Below are positions 7,760 to 16,725 of a DNA stretch of 36,071 nt, piece by piece. Source of the stretch: Chlamydiota bacterium (GTDB lineage: Bacteria > Chlamydiota > Chlamydiia > Chlamydiales > SM23-39). Both the position numbers and the translations under genes were made by a program. Numbering within the stretch: position 1 is the first letter of the stretch; every line of letters starts with the position of its first letter. The DNA lies in the NCBI GenBank assembly GCA_027451585.1, contig DAIDIZ010000075.1:1-36071 (forward strand). Reading direction: 5' to 3'. Under the pieces are notes generated by a model that had not been told where the DNA came from, did not search any database, and saw nothing but the letters and a program-made list of their open reading frames with translations.

Positions 7760-8653
7760 ATGGCTTCAGATCTCGTTTTGGATGGATATGGCATCGAATT
7801 AAAACCGAATATGTCTCTATGGGGTGCAGAATCGGACGGAAAGGGAAGTTTTCGGATTGTTCAGAAATCAAAGGGAATTTTTGAGCGAATATTGGATCGT
7901 CTGAGCTCCGCTGAAGGGGGTCCTTTCCGAGGAATCCAGTTGGCTGATAAGATTTGTTCTTTTATTGCCACACTGAGAGGAGAAGCGTCTGAAGATGGGT
8001 TCTTTAAAGGGATTGCCAAGACGCTGAGACCTGGTTGGGGTATGACCATACTTCCCTATTTTCCTGCAGTTTGTGATTCTTTTGTCCAGTCTGTTCGAGA
8101 TGTCCAGAAAGAGAGCTCTCTTCCCGGATACTTCCAGAGAAAATGTGTCACTGTTTTGCGCCAAGGAATGGATCTAATAGGAGCTACTGCGTATGTGATT
8201 GATCCTTTCGTCAAAGGGTTCTTCATGACAGTTCCGTTGATTTCTAAGGTTGTTACTCTCTCTGCTATCGGAGAATTCGCTTCCACTGTGAAAGATCTTT
8301 GTGAATTCGGCACCGGAATGCAAGATCTCTCTCAGACAACAGCGTTACGAGATAAGGCCATTGAATTGAAAGCGGGCCTCGTAGCCGATACCCTTTCAGA
8401 GACTGTAGAACTCAATCAATGGAAGCTTGTAGGGACTATTTGTTCTCTTGCAGGAACTGCATTGGGTCTGACTGCTAGCTATTTTGGTTGTGCGGGGTTC
8501 TCTGTTCAGGCGATGAAATCAACTCTTTCTCTTGCAGGAACCGCGCTTGCTTGCTGGGTCTCTTACTATAGAGAAGGAATGGTCTATAAGCCAGTTGATC
8601 TCTTCAACGAAAAACAGGTTGTCTACTATCAGCCTAAAGCAAACGTCGCCTAA
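7760..8653 (+). CDS. Hypothetical protein with C-terminal bilobed hydrophobic domain (inclusion-membrane candidate)
   Basis: A 297-residue protein with no recognised enzyme domain. Residues 1-200 are mixed. Two hydrophobic stretches follow at about 222-245 (WKLVGTICSLAGTALGLTAS) and 247-270, separated by a short loop; this is the bilobed pattern that marks chlamydial Inc proteins. It sits between fmt and rplC, the position occupied in Chlamydia trachomatis (as I recall) by CT529/Cap1, an inclusion-membrane protein. GAGGAAAG precedes the ATG. No classical signal peptide is present, which would fit type III secretion, but that is inference. Location and topology support an Inc-like role; sequence homology was not tested. 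Confidence 0.6.
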   Translation: MASDLVLDGYGIELKPNMSLWGAESDGKGSFRIVQKSKGIFERILDRLSSAEGGPFRGIQLADKICSFIATLRGEASEDGFFKGIAKTLRPGWGMTILPYFPAVCDSFVQSVRDVQKESSLPGYFQRKCVTVLRQGMDLIGATAYVIDPFVKGFFMTVPLISKVVTLSAIGEFASTVKDLCEFGTGMQDLSQTTALRDKAIELKAGLVADTLSETVELNQWKLVGTICSLAGTALGLTASYFGCAGFSVQAMKSTLSLAGTALACWVSYYREGMVYKPVDLFNEKQVVYYQPKANVA

Positions 8654-9191
8654 AGCGATTCTTGATGGGGAGGAGGTTTCCTCTTCCCCTTCTCTATTCC
8701 ACCGAGAGTGGGCGGTCGTCATCGCTTTTCTCCTCCTCATGGCTACTTTTATTCTCATTGCCAAAGTCCAGTCGATCCGTAATGCATCTTTTTTAGATGA
8801 AGCTCCCTTGCCAGCCCCTTCTTTATGCCCAGTGATCATTGAGGGAGAGGTGGCAAAGCCTGGCGAGTTTCTTGTTCCTCTAGGAGTGGAAGTAAGTAAA
8901 ATCTTGAAAAAAGCGCGCCCTAAGGCGACGGCTGATTTAACCTCATGGGAACAGGGACAGAGGGTCGAAGGCCCTCTGACCATCCGGCTAGAAGAGCGTC
9001 TCTCTATCGAAGTGACCTTGGAAGGGCTCTTTGATCAGCCTCTCACCCTCACTGTTCCGAATGGAGCCAGGCTCTCCGATCTACGCCACCTCGTTGTATG
9101 CGATGAGGGATTAAAAAGGGAATGTTTCAAAGGGAATCGACGTCTAAAACACCAAGAAAAGATAGAGATTTCAAAAAAACTTGCCGAATAA
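8619..9191 (+). CDS. Single-pass membrane protein with SLBB/ComEA-like domain
   Basis: About 190 residues. A transmembrane helix (AVVIAFLLLMATFILIA) is followed by a segment starting PVIIEGEVAKPGEFLVPLGV, characteristic of SLBB or ComEA-type beta-grasp domains. Two further similar units may follow (LTIRLEERLSIEV; LTLTVPNGARLSDLRHL). The domain would face the periplasm. The start is unclear: TTG 8619 is used here, TTG 8532 would lengthen it, and ATG 8739 would cut the helix. All starts except 8739 overlap the upstream gene. As I recall, Chlamydia has no gene at this position, so this looks lineage-specific. Function unknown; peptidoglycan or polysaccharide contact is possible. Confidence 0.6.
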   Translation: MSTISLKQTSPKAILDGEEVSSSPSLFHREWAVVIAFLLLMATFILIAKVQSIRNASFLDEAPLPAPSLCPVIIEGEVAKPGEFLVPLGVEVSKILKKARPKATADLTSWEQGQRVEGPLTIRLEERLSIEVTLEGLFDQPLTLTVPNGARLSDLRHLVVCDEGLKRECFKGNRRLKHQEKIEISKKLAE

Positions 9192-9269
9192 TCGCCTCTT
9201 CGTCTATGATCCCTAACCGATATTGAAAAAATCCGTCTATCAGAACGGTTTATCTGATATACGCATGCC

Positions 9270-9368
9270 ACCCTTGTTAAGGGTTAAGCGCGCTAAAGTA
9301 GACTTCGGTTTGTCCTTAGATCGCTTTTCGTTTTGGGTGGTACGATTTTGTGATGAAAGAGGAAGTCT
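9270..9368 (+). promoter_or_regulatory. Leader of the ribosomal protein operon
   Basis: The 177-bp spacer 9192-9368 precedes rplC. It contains a compact hairpin, ACCCTT-GTT-AAGGGT, at about 9270-9284, whose loop region overlaps a TTGTTA -35-like hexamer. A weak -10-like TAGACT follows about 19 bases later. AGAGGAAG is the rplC ribosome-binding site. A promoter must lie in this spacer or upstream, but its exact position is uncertain. Confidence 0.3.
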
Positions 9369-10031
9369 ATGTCTCTGACTTTGATTGGCCAAAAAAAAGG
9401 AATGACTCAGGTTTTTAATCCTGAGGGAAAGCTCGTTGTGTGTACTGCCATTTTGGTCGAACCCAATACCGTTCTTGAGATCAGAAAGGTTGAAACGCAC
9501 GGCTACAATAGCGCACAGCTCGGTGGCGTGCCGTTTGAAAATCCGAATTCTCAATCTGTGACTAAGCCTTTGGCTGGTCATTTCGGCAAGGCGAGTGCAT
9601 CTCCGTGTCGAGCGATTCGCGAATCTCGTCTCGACTCTGTCGATACCTACCAGGTAGGGCAAAAAATCGAGCTCGGAACTGTTTTTGAAGATGGTGCCTT
9701 CGTCGATGTCGAAGGGGTTTCAAAAGGAAAAGGATACCAGGGGGTTATGAAACTGTTTAACATGGCTGGGGGCCCAGGTGCTCACGGTTCTGGGTTTCAT
9801 AGACACATGGGATCTACCGGGATGAGATCAACTCCGGGTCGTTGCTTTCCTGGTGGAAAGCGAGCCTCTCGCATGGGTGGAGATCGAAAGACGGTTCAGA
9901 ATTTACGCGTGGTAGCAATCAAGGGAAATCTCCTCCTCGTCGAGGGAGCTGTCCCCGGAGCTCGCAGCGCCATCGTGTACATCAGCAAATCAAACAAGTG
10001 CGCACCAAAAGACGTAAAGAAGAAGGGATAA
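9369..10031 (+). CDS. rplC: 50S ribosomal protein L3
   Basis: L3, 220 residues, an early 23S rRNA-binding assembly protein whose long loop reaches toward the peptidyl transferase centre. The family signature is clear: [17 protein letters not shown], then [17 protein letters not shown] and [13 protein letters not shown]. The ATG follows AGAGGAAG. This is the first gene of the cluster; rpsJ, which precedes rplC in most bacteria, is absent here, as in Chlamydia, where from memory it sits beside fusA. Confidence 0.97.
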   Translation: MSLTLIGQKKGMTQVFNPEGKLVVCTAILVEPNTVLEIRKVETHGYNSAQLGGVPFENPNSQSVTKPLAGHFGKASASPCRAIRESRLDSVDTYQVGQKIELGTVFEDGAFVDVEGVSKGKGYQGVMKLFNMAGGPGAHGSGFHRHMGSTGMRSTPGRCFPGGKRASRMGGDRKTVQNLRVVAIKGNLLLVEGAVPGARSAIVYISKSNKCAPKDVKKKG

Positions 10032-10035
10032 GGCT

Positions 10036-10695
10036 GTGGCTACACTTAAGAAATATGATTTAGAAGGACAAGAAGTAGGTGCTGTGCAAGTCGATGATGC
10101 GATCTTGCAAGACACAACTGCGCATCCACAGTCTGTCAAAGATTATTTGGTTGCGATCCGAAAAAATGCTCGTCAGTGGTCTGCTAGTACAAAAACGCGT
10201 GCCGAAATCAACCGAACAGGCAGAAAGCCTCACCCTCAAAAAGGGCAGGGACGTTCCCGTCAGGGAGATCTCGCGGCTCCTCAATACAAAGGGGGGGGAA
10301 TCGTGTTTGGTCCGAAACCGAAGTTTGATATGCATGTCCGGATCAATAAAAAAGAGAGAAGAGCTGCGATTCGCTCTTTGATCGTCGAAAAGATGAAAGA
10401 AAATCGAGTCCATGTTTTAAAAGAAGGGTCCTTTGCTGAACCAAAAACGAAGGTAATGGCCCATTTCTTTGATAAACTTGATGTGTCAGATCGTCGTATC
10501 TTGCTTCTCATTGAGAGCAAGGCCTCCACTCAAGAAATGGGCAACCCCCATGAAAATTTGATGAAAAGCGTGCGCAACATTCCGAAAAAAGAGTACTCCC
10601 TTGTCCCTCAAGTCAATGGATATAATCTGGCTCTTGCACAACATATCGTCGTGCTCGAATCTGCGCTTGATGAATTTTTAGCGATTTTAGGTTGA
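10036..10695 (+). CDS. rplD: 50S ribosomal protein L4
   Basis: L4, 219 residues. It binds 23S rRNA and its loop lines the exit tunnel; in E. coli it also represses its own operon. The conserved basic loop is visible (KTRAEINRTGRKPHPQKGQG, GGGIVFGPKP). GTG start 4 bp after the rplC stop, with AAGG upstream. It ends just before rplW, whose ATG is 2 bp downstream of the stop. Confidence 0.96.
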   Translation: MATLKKYDLEGQEVGAVQVDDAILQDTTAHPQSVKDYLVAIRKNARQWSASTKTRAEINRTGRKPHPQKGQGRSRQGDLAAPQYKGGGIVFGPKPKFDMHVRINKKERRAAIRSLIVEKMKENRVHVLKEGSFAEPKTKVMAHFFDKLDVSDRRILLLIESKASTQEMGNPHENLMKSVRNIPKKEYSLVPQVNGYNLALAQHIVVLESALDEFLAILG

Positions 10696-10697
10696 TT

Positions 10698-11027
10698 ATG
10701 AATCCATATGACATCATCAAAAGCCGCCGTCTCACAGAAAAAAGCCGGGTTCTCGGAAATTTGCAGCACGCAAAGAGCAATACAAGCGTTAGCCGTTGCA
10801 ATAGCCCAAAAGCCGTCTTCAATGTGGACAAAAAAGCGACAAAAACAGAGATCGCACGAGCCGTCGAGCTGATCTATGCCGACAAGAAAGTGAAAGTGAC
10901 CAAAGTCAACACCATCTTGATTAAGCCGAAAAAACGTCGCGTCAGAGGATTTTTGGGAAAAACAGCTGCTTTGAAAAAAGCGGTCGTGACCTTCCGTCCT
11001 GGCGATCAAATCGAAGAGCAAGTGTAA
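10698..11027 (+). CDS. rplW: 50S ribosomal protein L23
   Basis: L23, 109 residues, located at the tunnel exit where it docks trigger factor and SRP. The family N-terminus (NPYDIIKSRRLTEKS) and the conserved NTILIKPKKRRVRGFLGKTA loop are present. The ATG at 10698 is preferred over an in-frame TTG six bases earlier, because AGG sits at proper distance only for the ATG. It is directly coupled to rplD. Confidence 0.95.
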   Translation: MNPYDIIKSRRLTEKSRVLGNLQHAKSNTSVSRCNSPKAVFNVDKKATKTEIARAVELIYADKKVKVTKVNTILIKPKKRRVRGFLGKTAALKKAVVTFRPGDQIEEQV

Positions 11028-11039
11028 GAGAGACTGTTT

Positions 11040-11864
11040 ATGCCTAAACTATTTCGACCTGTAACCCCCGGACAACGCAAGTTAGTGTTGCCCAACTTGA
11101 TTGAGCTCGATCCTTGTTCAGAAAAAGGAATGCCAAAGGCCCTTCTCTCTGCAAAAAGGCGAACGAATGGAAGAAACCACAGCGGTCACATCACCTGCCG
11201 ACATAAAGGCGGTGGCCATAAGCAACAGTATCGTTTGATCGATTTCAAAAGGGACAAGGAAAATATTCCAGCAAAGGTCGTTTCCGTGGAATACGATCCC
11301 AATCGCTCCGCTTTGATCGCTCTTCTTCACTATCGAGATGGAGAAAAAAGATATATATTGGCGCCTCAGGCCATCAAAGTGGGTGACACAGTCTCCACAA
11401 GTGATGAGCCCCCGTTCCAAGTGGGTTGTTGCATGAAATTAAAATTCATGCCGATCGGTTCGGTCATTCACAACATTGAGCTGTCTCCAGGGAAAGGGGC
11501 CAAATTGGTCCGCTCTGCAGGATTATCGGCTCAGTTGCTCGCTCGGGCTGATGGCTACGCAACCATTCGAATGCCCTCTGGCGAAGTCCGGATGATTCAC
11601 GAACAGTGTAGAGCTACTTTTGGTGCTGTCTCTAACGCGGAACATAACCTCCGTGTCGTTGGAAAGGCTGGCCGCTCTCGCTGGTTGGGGATTCGTCCGA
11701 CAGTGCGAGGAGTTGCGATGAACCCTGTTGATCACCCGATGGGTGGTGGAGAGGGACGAGGAAAAGGAAATCACCCTCAAACTCCTTGGGCCCAGTTTAC
11801 GAAAGGGTATAGAACCCGTTCGCCGAAGAAGTCAAGAAAATGGATTGTAAAAGAGCGCAGATAA
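11040..11864 (+). CDS. rplB: 50S ribosomal protein L2
   Basis: L2, 274 residues, required for subunit association and peptidyl transfer. Visible signatures are [20 protein letters not shown] in the N-terminal RNA-binding part and [17 protein letters not shown] near the C-terminus, which includes the conserved His implicated in peptidyl transferase function. It lies 12 bp after rplW. Length is typical. Confidence 0.97.
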   Translation: MPKLFRPVTPGQRKLVLPNLIELDPCSEKGMPKALLSAKRRTNGRNHSGHITCRHKGGGHKQQYRLIDFKRDKENIPAKVVSVEYDPNRSALIALLHYRDGEKRYILAPQAIKVGDTVSTSDEPPFQVGCCMKLKFMPIGSVIHNIELSPGKGAKLVRSAGLSAQLLARADGYATIRMPSGEVRMIHEQCRATFGAVSNAEHNLRVVGKAGRSRWLGIRPTVRGVAMNPVDHPMGGGEGRGKGNHPQTPWAQFTKGYRTRSPKKSRKWIVKERR

Positions 11865-11891
11865 TGTGCAGCGGTAGGAGTTTAAACGATC

Positions 11892-12197
11892 ATGCCTAGA
11901 TCACTAAAAAAAGGTCCTTTTGTAGACCACCACTTAATGGACAAAGTCCAAAAGACCCTTCGAGAAAGCGGTAAAAAGGCGATTAAGACCTGGTCCCGCC
12001 GTTCGATGATTGTTCCCGATATGGTGGGCCTTACTTTTGAAGTGCACAACGGGAAGAAATTTGTTGCTGTCTATGTTTCAGAAAACATGGTAGGCCATCG
12101 GTTGGGAGAATTTTCTCCAACGAGAACTTTTAAAGGTCACCCGAAGAAAACAGCGGCTCAAGCAGCTCCAGCCCAATCATCGGGAGGAGGAGGTTAA
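11892..12197 (+). CDS. rpsS: 30S ribosomal protein S19
   Basis: S19, 101 residues, part of the small-subunit head, contacting S13 and the A-site finger. The start [15 protein letters not shown] and [17 protein letters not shown] are diagnostic. The C-terminus carries an Ala/Pro/Ser/Gly-rich extension ([11 protein letters not shown]) beyond the usual end. GGAG lies 11 bases before the ATG. The last bases of the gene (GGAGGAGG) serve as the ribosome-binding site of rplV. Confidence 0.96.
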   Translation: MPRSLKKGPFVDHHLMDKVQKTLRESGKKAIKTWSRRSMIVPDMVGLTFEVHNGKKFVAVYVSENMVGHRLGEFSPTRTFKGHPKKTAAQAAPAQSSGGGG

Positions 12198-12200
12198 GAG

Positions 12201-12545
12201 ATGAATCAATTTGCTAAATCGATTACGAAATACGTGAGAATTTCTCCTAGAAAAGCCCGTTATGCTGCGGATTTGATCCGGGGTTTGAGCGTAGAGATGG
12301 CCTCCCAGCAGCTTCTCTACTCTAAACTACGAGGCGGAAGATTATTGAAAAAGACATTGGATAGTGCTGTCGCGAATGCGGAAACTCAATTGGATGCCCG
12401 CCGCGATCACTTGAAGGTTCAAGAAGTTCGTGTGGACGCAGGACCTATTTTGCGCAGAGCAAAGCCGCGCAGTAAAGGCTCCTCAGTTCCGGTCAATAAG
12501 CGAACAAGTCACTTTACGATCGTACTGAAGAACGAGGCGGTTTAA
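12201..12545 (+). CDS. rplV: 50S ribosomal protein L22
   Basis: L22, 114 residues, an assembly protein whose beta-hairpin lines the exit tunnel. Recognised from YVRISPRKARYAADLIRG and the C-terminal hairpin GPILRRAKPRSKGSSVPVNK. It begins 3 bp after rpsS with a strong GGAGG site located inside that gene, and ends 3 bp before rpsC. No unusual features. Confidence 0.96.
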   Translation: MNQFAKSITKYVRISPRKARYAADLIRGLSVEMASQQLLYSKLRGGRLLKKTLDSAVANAETQLDARRDHLKVQEVRVDAGPILRRAKPRSKGSSVPVNKRTSHFTIVLKNEAV

Positions 12546-12548
12546 ATT

Positions 12549-13211
12549 ATGGGACAAAAAGTATCACCAACAGGATTTCGTCTTGTTCGACGGAAGAAAT
12601 GGCTGTCCAATTGGTTCGCCAATAATCAAGAATTTGGCGATTTGATCGGCGAAGATCGAAAGATCCGCCAGTTTCTTTTGACTAAGCCCGCGATGCAGGG
12701 AGCTTCTCGCTTCCAAATCAAACGGATGAGTGGCAAAATTGAAGTATCTATTTTCACTGCCCGCCCAGGTCTTGTGATCGGGAAAAAGGGGAGCGAGATC
12801 GATATCCTAAAAACCGAATTGCGTAAACTCACCGGTAAAGAGGTGTGGATCGAAGTCGAAGAGATCAAAAGACCTGACCTCGATGCCAAACTCGTAGCAG
12901 ATGGTATTGCGAAACAATTAGAGCGACGCATCCCTTTTCGCCGAGTCTTGAAAAAAGCGATGCAAGCCTCTATGGATGCAGGCGCCTCTGGTATCAAAGT
13001 CCAGATTTCTGGACGTATTGGAGGGGCTGAGATTGCTCGGGTCGAATGGTATAAAGAGGGGTCAATTCCTCTGCACACTTTGCGAGCTGACATCGATTAC
13101 GCACACGGAAGAGCCGAGACAACGTATGGTTCGATCGGAGTGAAAGTGTGGATCAATAAAGGGGAAGAACTCATTGTACGCCCTAAACAACCGGTTGCAG
13201 TTGGAGAATAA
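12549..13211 (+). CDS. rpsC: 30S ribosomal protein S3
   Basis: S3, 220 residues, part of the mRNA entry tunnel and helicase activity. The start [12 protein letters not shown] is diagnostic. The KH type II domain shows [15 protein letters not shown], and the C-terminal domain has [17 protein letters not shown] and [12 protein letters not shown]. Spacing to both neighbours is 2-3 bp. Length is typical of bacterial S3. Confidence 0.97.
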   Translation: MGQKVSPTGFRLVRRKKWLSNWFANNQEFGDLIGEDRKIRQFLLTKPAMQGASRFQIKRMSGKIEVSIFTARPGLVIGKKGSEIDILKTELRKLTGKEVWIEVEEIKRPDLDAKLVADGIAKQLERRIPFRRVLKKAMQASMDAGASGIKVQISGRIGGAEIARVEWYKEGSIPLHTLRADIDYAHGRAETTYGSIGVKVWINKGEELIVRPKQPVAVGE

Positions 13212-13213
13212 TT

Positions 13214-13633
13214 ATGGCGATTGGACCGAAAAGAACAAAGTTTAGAAAGCAACAAAAAGGACATATGCGAGGCCTCTCTAAAGGCGGCGCTTTTGTCGAG
13301 TTTGGAGATTTTGGCATGCAAGCGCTTGATCGCACCTGGATCACAGCCCAGCAAATTGAAGCTTGCCGAGTTGCCATTACCCGTTTCTTCAGCCGTAAAG
13401 GGCAAGTTTGGATTCGAATTTTCCCCGATAAGCCGATCACTAAAAAGCCGGCTGAAACTCGAATGGGAAAAGGGAAGGGGGGATTTGATCACTATGTGGC
13501 TACAATCCGCCCTGGAAGGATCTTATTCGAAGTAGCTGGAGTGACTCGAGAAGAGGCGCAATCGGCCCTTAGACTCGCCGCCGCAAAACTACCGATCAGA
13601 ACGAAGTTCGTCGATCGTTTGGAAACGGTGTAG
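13214..13633 (+). CDS. rplP: 50S ribosomal protein L16
   Basis: L16, 139 residues, near the A and P sites on the large subunit. Signatures are [15 protein letters not shown] and [19 protein letters not shown]. The gene starts 2 bp after rpsC, with GGAG inside the end of that gene as its ribosome-binding site. It is followed 17 bp later by rpmC, in the conserved order. Confidence 0.97.
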   Translation: MAIGPKRTKFRKQQKGHMRGLSKGGAFVEFGDFGMQALDRTWITAQQIEACRVAITRFFSRKGQVWIRIFPDKPITKKPAETRMGKGKGGFDHYVATIRPGRILFEVAGVTREEAQSALRLAAAKLPIRTKFVDRLETV

Positions 13634-13650
13634 AAGGATAGCAAAAGATT

Positions 13651-13866
13651 ATGGCAAAAAAGAAAGAACAAATGTTGAAAGACCTTTCTCTCACAGAACT
13701 TCAGGGAATGGATAAGTCTCTTGCTCGAGAAGTCTTTGATTTGCGCAACACGCTCTCTATGCAGCGCAAATTAGAAAAACCACATCTCTTGAAAGCGACG
13801 CGAAAGGAAAGAGCGAGAGTCCTCACTCAGTTGACCCAAAAACAGAAACAAGGTGTTGTGGCATGA
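13651..13866 (+). CDS. rpmC: 50S ribosomal protein L29
   Basis: L29, 71 residues, a small helical-hairpin protein at the tunnel exit next to L23. Features: [23 protein letters not shown] and [13 protein letters not shown], both typical. AAGGA lies about 12 bases before the ATG, slightly long spacing. Its stop codon overlaps the rpsQ start (ATGA, 4 bp), indicating translational coupling. Confidence 0.93.
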   Translation: MAKKKEQMLKDLSLTELQGMDKSLAREVFDLRNTLSMQRKLEKPHLLKATRKERARVLTQLTQKQKQGVVA

Positions 13867-14114
13867 CGGAAGAAACCCGCAATAAAAGAAAAGAAATCAT
13901 CGGTGTTGTCATCTCCAACAAAATGGATAAGACGGTCACTGTGAAAGTGTCTCGCAGAATGAGACACCCGAAGTATCAAAAGGTCGTCGAGCGATCCAAT
14001 AAGTACTACGCCCATGACGAGTCCAATGCACTTGCTATCGGACAGAAGGTGCGCATGATGGAAACAAGGCCTCTTTCCAAGCTAAAGCGTTGGCGAGTGA
14101 TAGAAGCCCTATAA
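13863..14114 (+). CDS. rpsQ: 30S ribosomal protein S17
   Basis: S17, 83 residues, an OB-fold protein binding 16S rRNA helix 11. Diagnostic stretch: [20 protein letters not shown] followed by [19 protein letters not shown]. The start codon overlaps the rpmC stop by four bases. No extension relative to the family. Confidence 0.95.
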   Translation: MTEETRNKRKEIIGVVISNKMDKTVTVKVSRRMRHPKYQKVVERSNKYYAHDESNALAIGQKVRMMETRPLSKLKRWRVIEAL

Positions 14115-14129
14115 GGTGGAATAGAAGGT

Positions 14130-14498
14130 ATGATTCAACAAGAAACTAATCTTGAAGTTGCGGACAATACGGGCGCCAAGAAAGTCCGATGTTTCAAAGT
14201 ACTTGGGGGAACGAGAAAACGATATGCACGCGTTGGTGACATCATTGTTTGTTCCATCAAGGAAGCAGATCCGAAAGGAGCTGTGAAAAAAGGCGACGTC
14301 GTCAAGGCGGTCATTGTGCGGACTAAGGGATATATCCGACGAGCGGACGGATCAATGCTTCGCTTTTATGACAACAGCTGCGTGATCATTGATGATAAGA
14401 ATAACCCCCGCGGCACTCGTATCTTTGGTCCGATCGCTCGGGAAGTTCGAGATGGTGGGTTTGTGAAAATTAGTTCTTTAGCTCCAGAGGTGATTTGA
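14130..14498 (+). CDS. rplN: 50S ribosomal protein L14
   Basis: L14, 122 residues, at the subunit interface and the target of the silencing factor RsfS. Signatures include [19 protein letters not shown], then [20 protein letters not shown] and [20 protein letters not shown] precedes the ATG. The last base of its TGA is the first base of the rplX ATG. Confidence 0.97.
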   Translation: MIQQETNLEVADNTGAKKVRCFKVLGGTRKRYARVGDIIVCSIKEADPKGAVKKGDVVKAVIVRTKGYIRRADGSMLRFYDNSCVIIDDKNNPRGTRIFGPIAREVRDGGFVKISSLAPEVI

Positions 14499-14821
14499 TG
14501 AGTAAATGGATCCGAAAAGGCGATCGAGTTCTTGTCATCGCCGGGAATGAAAAAGGAAAATCAGGAGAGGTGCTCTCTCGAAGTGGAGACCGTGTTCTCG
14601 TTCAGAACGTGAACCTCCGCAAAAAGCACATGAAGCGAACCCAAGAGACGCAAGGGGGGCGGATCATCGATATGGAAGTACCGCTTCACATATCTAACGT
14701 CTCTCTTTGCGATAAAGAAGGGAACCCTTTTCGGGTGAAGGTTCGTCAAAGTAGCGAGGGTGTTCGAGAGCTCGTCTATGGCGAAAATGAGACTGTTTAC
14801 CGCGCAGTGAAAAAGGGATAG
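14498..14821 (+). CDS. rplX: 50S ribosomal protein L24
   Basis: L24, 107 residues, one of the two assembly initiators of the large subunit. The KOW motif is clear ([20 protein letters not shown]), followed by [20 protein letters not shown]. The ATG at 14498 shares one base with the rplN stop and has AGGTGA five bases upstream; an in-frame TTG three bases earlier is less likely. rplE follows after 4 bp. Confidence 0.95.
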   Translation: MSKWIRKGDRVLVIAGNEKGKSGEVLSRSGDRVLVQNVNLRKKHMKRTQETQGGRIIDMEVPLHISNVSLCDKEGNPFRVKVRQSSEGVRELVYGENETVYRAVKKG

Positions 14822-14825
14822 GACC

Positions 14826-15359
14826 ATGTCAAGACTACACAAGAAATTTAAAGAAGAAATTGTTCCCGAGTTAAAAACTCGCCATCCAGAGCGCAGCCCA
14901 ATGGATCTGCCTTCGATGAAGAAGATTGTCATTAGCATGGGCCTTGCAGAGGCGCTGAAAGATAAGAATGCTCTTCAAGAACATAGTGAAGAGCTCAAAA
15001 TGCTCTCTGGACAAAAGCCGGTGGTTACTCGGTCCAAAAAAGCGATCTCTAACTTCAAGTTGAGAGAGGATCAGCCGATTGGTCTTATGGTCACGATCCG
15101 AGGAAAAAGAATGTATGATTTTCTCGACCGTTTCTGTCATATCGTGGCCCCTCGCATACGTGACTTTAGAGGATTCAAAAAACAAGGCGATGGAAGAGGA
15201 AACTACAGCTTCGGTTTGGAAGATCAACAAGTTTTCCCAGAAATCAACCTGGATAAGGTGAAAAGAGCCCAAGGGATGAATATTACCGTTGTCACTTCAG
15301 CGAAGAGCGATGAAGATTGTTTTGAGTTACTGACCCTTTTGGGCTTTCCATTTAAGTAG
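14826..15359 (+). CDS. rplE: 50S ribosomal protein L5
   Basis: L5, 177 residues, which binds 5S rRNA and forms an inter-subunit bridge. Diagnostic: [20 protein letters not shown] and [21 protein letters not shown] precedes the ATG. rpsN (S14), normally between rplE and rpsH, is missing; the next gene, 9 bp later, is rpsH. That omission fits the chlamydial arrangement. Confidence 0.96.
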   Translation: MSRLHKKFKEEIVPELKTRHPERSPMDLPSMKKIVISMGLAEALKDKNALQEHSEELKMLSGQKPVVTRSKKAISNFKLREDQPIGLMVTIRGKRMYDFLDRFCHIVAPRIRDFRGFKKQGDGRGNYSFGLEDQQVFPEINLDKVKRAQGMNITVVTSAKSDEDCFELLTLLGFPFK

Positions 15360-15368
15360 GAGAATACA

Positions 15369-15761
15369 ATGTCTTTTAATGATCCGATTGCTGAGCTTCT
15401 CACCAAAATTCGCAATGCGAAAAATGCCCAGCATCGATTTGTCGATTTAAGCTGTAGCAAGATGAAGGTGAAAATCCTCGAGCTTTTGAAAGCTCATGGG
15501 TTCATTGAACATTTCTTGGTAGATGAACCACAGCACAGACTCCGTGTTTTTCTAAAATACACAAAAGAGCGGGGATCTGTGATTCGTGATTTACAACGCG
15601 TCTCTAAAATTGGTTGCAGACGTTATTTGGGATATCAAGAGATCCCTCGCGTGTTCAATGGAATGGGGATTTCGATTTTGAGTACTTCTCGAGGTATTGT
15701 CGATGGTGATACGGCTCGGAATCTCAAAGTGGGCGGAGAGATTCTCTGTACTGTTTGGTAG
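15369..15761 (+). CDS. rpsH: 30S ribosomal protein S8
   Basis: S8, 130 residues, a primary 16S rRNA-binding protein; in E. coli it is the repressor of the spc operon. It starts with DPIAELLTKIRNAKNAQH and ends with GMGISILSTSRGIVDGDTAR, both diagnostic. A strong AGGAGA precedes the ATG. It directly follows rplE because rpsN is absent. Confidence 0.96.
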   Translation: MSFNDPIAELLTKIRNAKNAQHRFVDLSCSKMKVKILELLKAHGFIEHFLVDEPQHRLRVFLKYTKERGSVIRDLQRVSKIGCRRYLGYQEIPRVFNGMGISILSTSRGIVDGDTARNLKVGGEILCTVW

Positions 15762-15781
15762 ATTGAAAAGGTGAAGAAGAT

Positions 15782-16330
15782 ATGTCGAGACTAGGAAAGA
15801 TGCCGATCTCCCTTCCAAAGCAAGTGGAGATCAAAGCGACAAAAGAAAATCGTCTCCTGATTAAAGGTCCGAAAGGTTCGGCTGAATTGCAACTTCCTCT
15901 TGGGTTAACCCTTAAGATTGAAGACAATATGGCCGGCTTGGAAAGAGATGAAACGATTTGTACAGAAGGGGCTGATCATGGCCTATATCGCTCTTTATTG
16001 AAGAATTGTATCATCGGGGTGTCCGAAGGATACGAAGTCAAATTGACTTTGATTGGCGTTGGATACAGAGCGAATGTGCAGGGAGATAAGTTAGATCTCC
16101 AAGTAGGGTTCTCTCATCCCACAGCGATCCCTATTCCTAAGACCCTCCAAGTGTTGGTTGATAAGGGAACTGCGATCTCTATTAAAGGGATCAATAAACA
16201 AGAAGTTGGACAATTTGCTGCCACTGTGCGAGCTGTAAAACCTCCAGAACCTTACAAAGGGAAAGGAATTCGTTATGAAAACGAATACGTTCGCAAGAAA
16301 GAAGGAAAAGCTGCAAAAGGAAAAGCGTAA
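15782..16330 (+). CDS. rplF: 50S ribosomal protein L6
   Basis: L6, 182 residues, two-domain protein near the factor-binding site. Signatures are SRLGKMPISLPKQVEIKAT, LIGVGYRANVQGDKLDLQVG and PPEPYKGKGIRYENEYVRKK. The C-terminal tail is Lys-rich (KKEGKAAKGKA). rplR begins 5 bp after the stop. Confidence 0.96.
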   Translation: MSRLGKMPISLPKQVEIKATKENRLLIKGPKGSAELQLPLGLTLKIEDNMAGLERDETICTEGADHGLYRSLLKNCIIGVSEGYEVKLTLIGVGYRANVQGDKLDLQVGFSHPTAIPIPKTLQVLVDKGTAISIKGINKQEVGQFAATVRAVKPPEPYKGKGIRYENEYVRKKEGKAAKGKA

Positions 16331-16335
16331 AAGTT

Positions 16336-16707
16336 ATGGATAACTCTAAGAAAAAACGATTGAGAGCTCGAACAAATCGAGTGATGCGCGTCAGAAAAAA
16401 AGTACGAGGAACTGCACAGAGGCCAAGACTGTCTGTACATAAGACGAACCAGCACATTTACGCTCAGATTATCGATGACGAAAGCGGCATTACTTTGGCC
16501 GGAATGAGTTCTGTCTCAAAAGAGAATCAATCGACTTCGATGAACAAAAAATCAAAAGAAACTGCTCGTCACATAGGCAAGCAGATTGCCGAGCTTGCGA
16601 AAAAGAAAAGCATTGAAGCTGTCATTTTTGATCGCGGCCGATACAAATATCATGGTGTGATTGCGGAACTTGCAGAAGGCGCTCGTGAAGCGGGCTTAAG
16701 ATTCTAG
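16336..16707 (+). CDS. rplR: 50S ribosomal protein L18
   Basis: L18, 123 residues, which binds 5S rRNA together with L5 and L25. Signature: RPRLSVHKTNQHIYAQIIDD and DRGRYKYHGVIAELAEGARE. The ribosome-binding sequence is weak (AAAAG), so translation probably depends on coupling to rplF 5 bp upstream. Typical length. Confidence 0.95.
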   Translation: MDNSKKKRLRARTNRVMRVRKKVRGTAQRPRLSVHKTNQHIYAQIIDDESGITLAGMSSVSKENQSTSMNKKSKETARHIGKQIAELAKKKSIEAVIFDRGRYKYHGVIAELAEGAREAGLRF

Positions 16708-16725
16708 TAGAGGGAAAAAGGAAAT

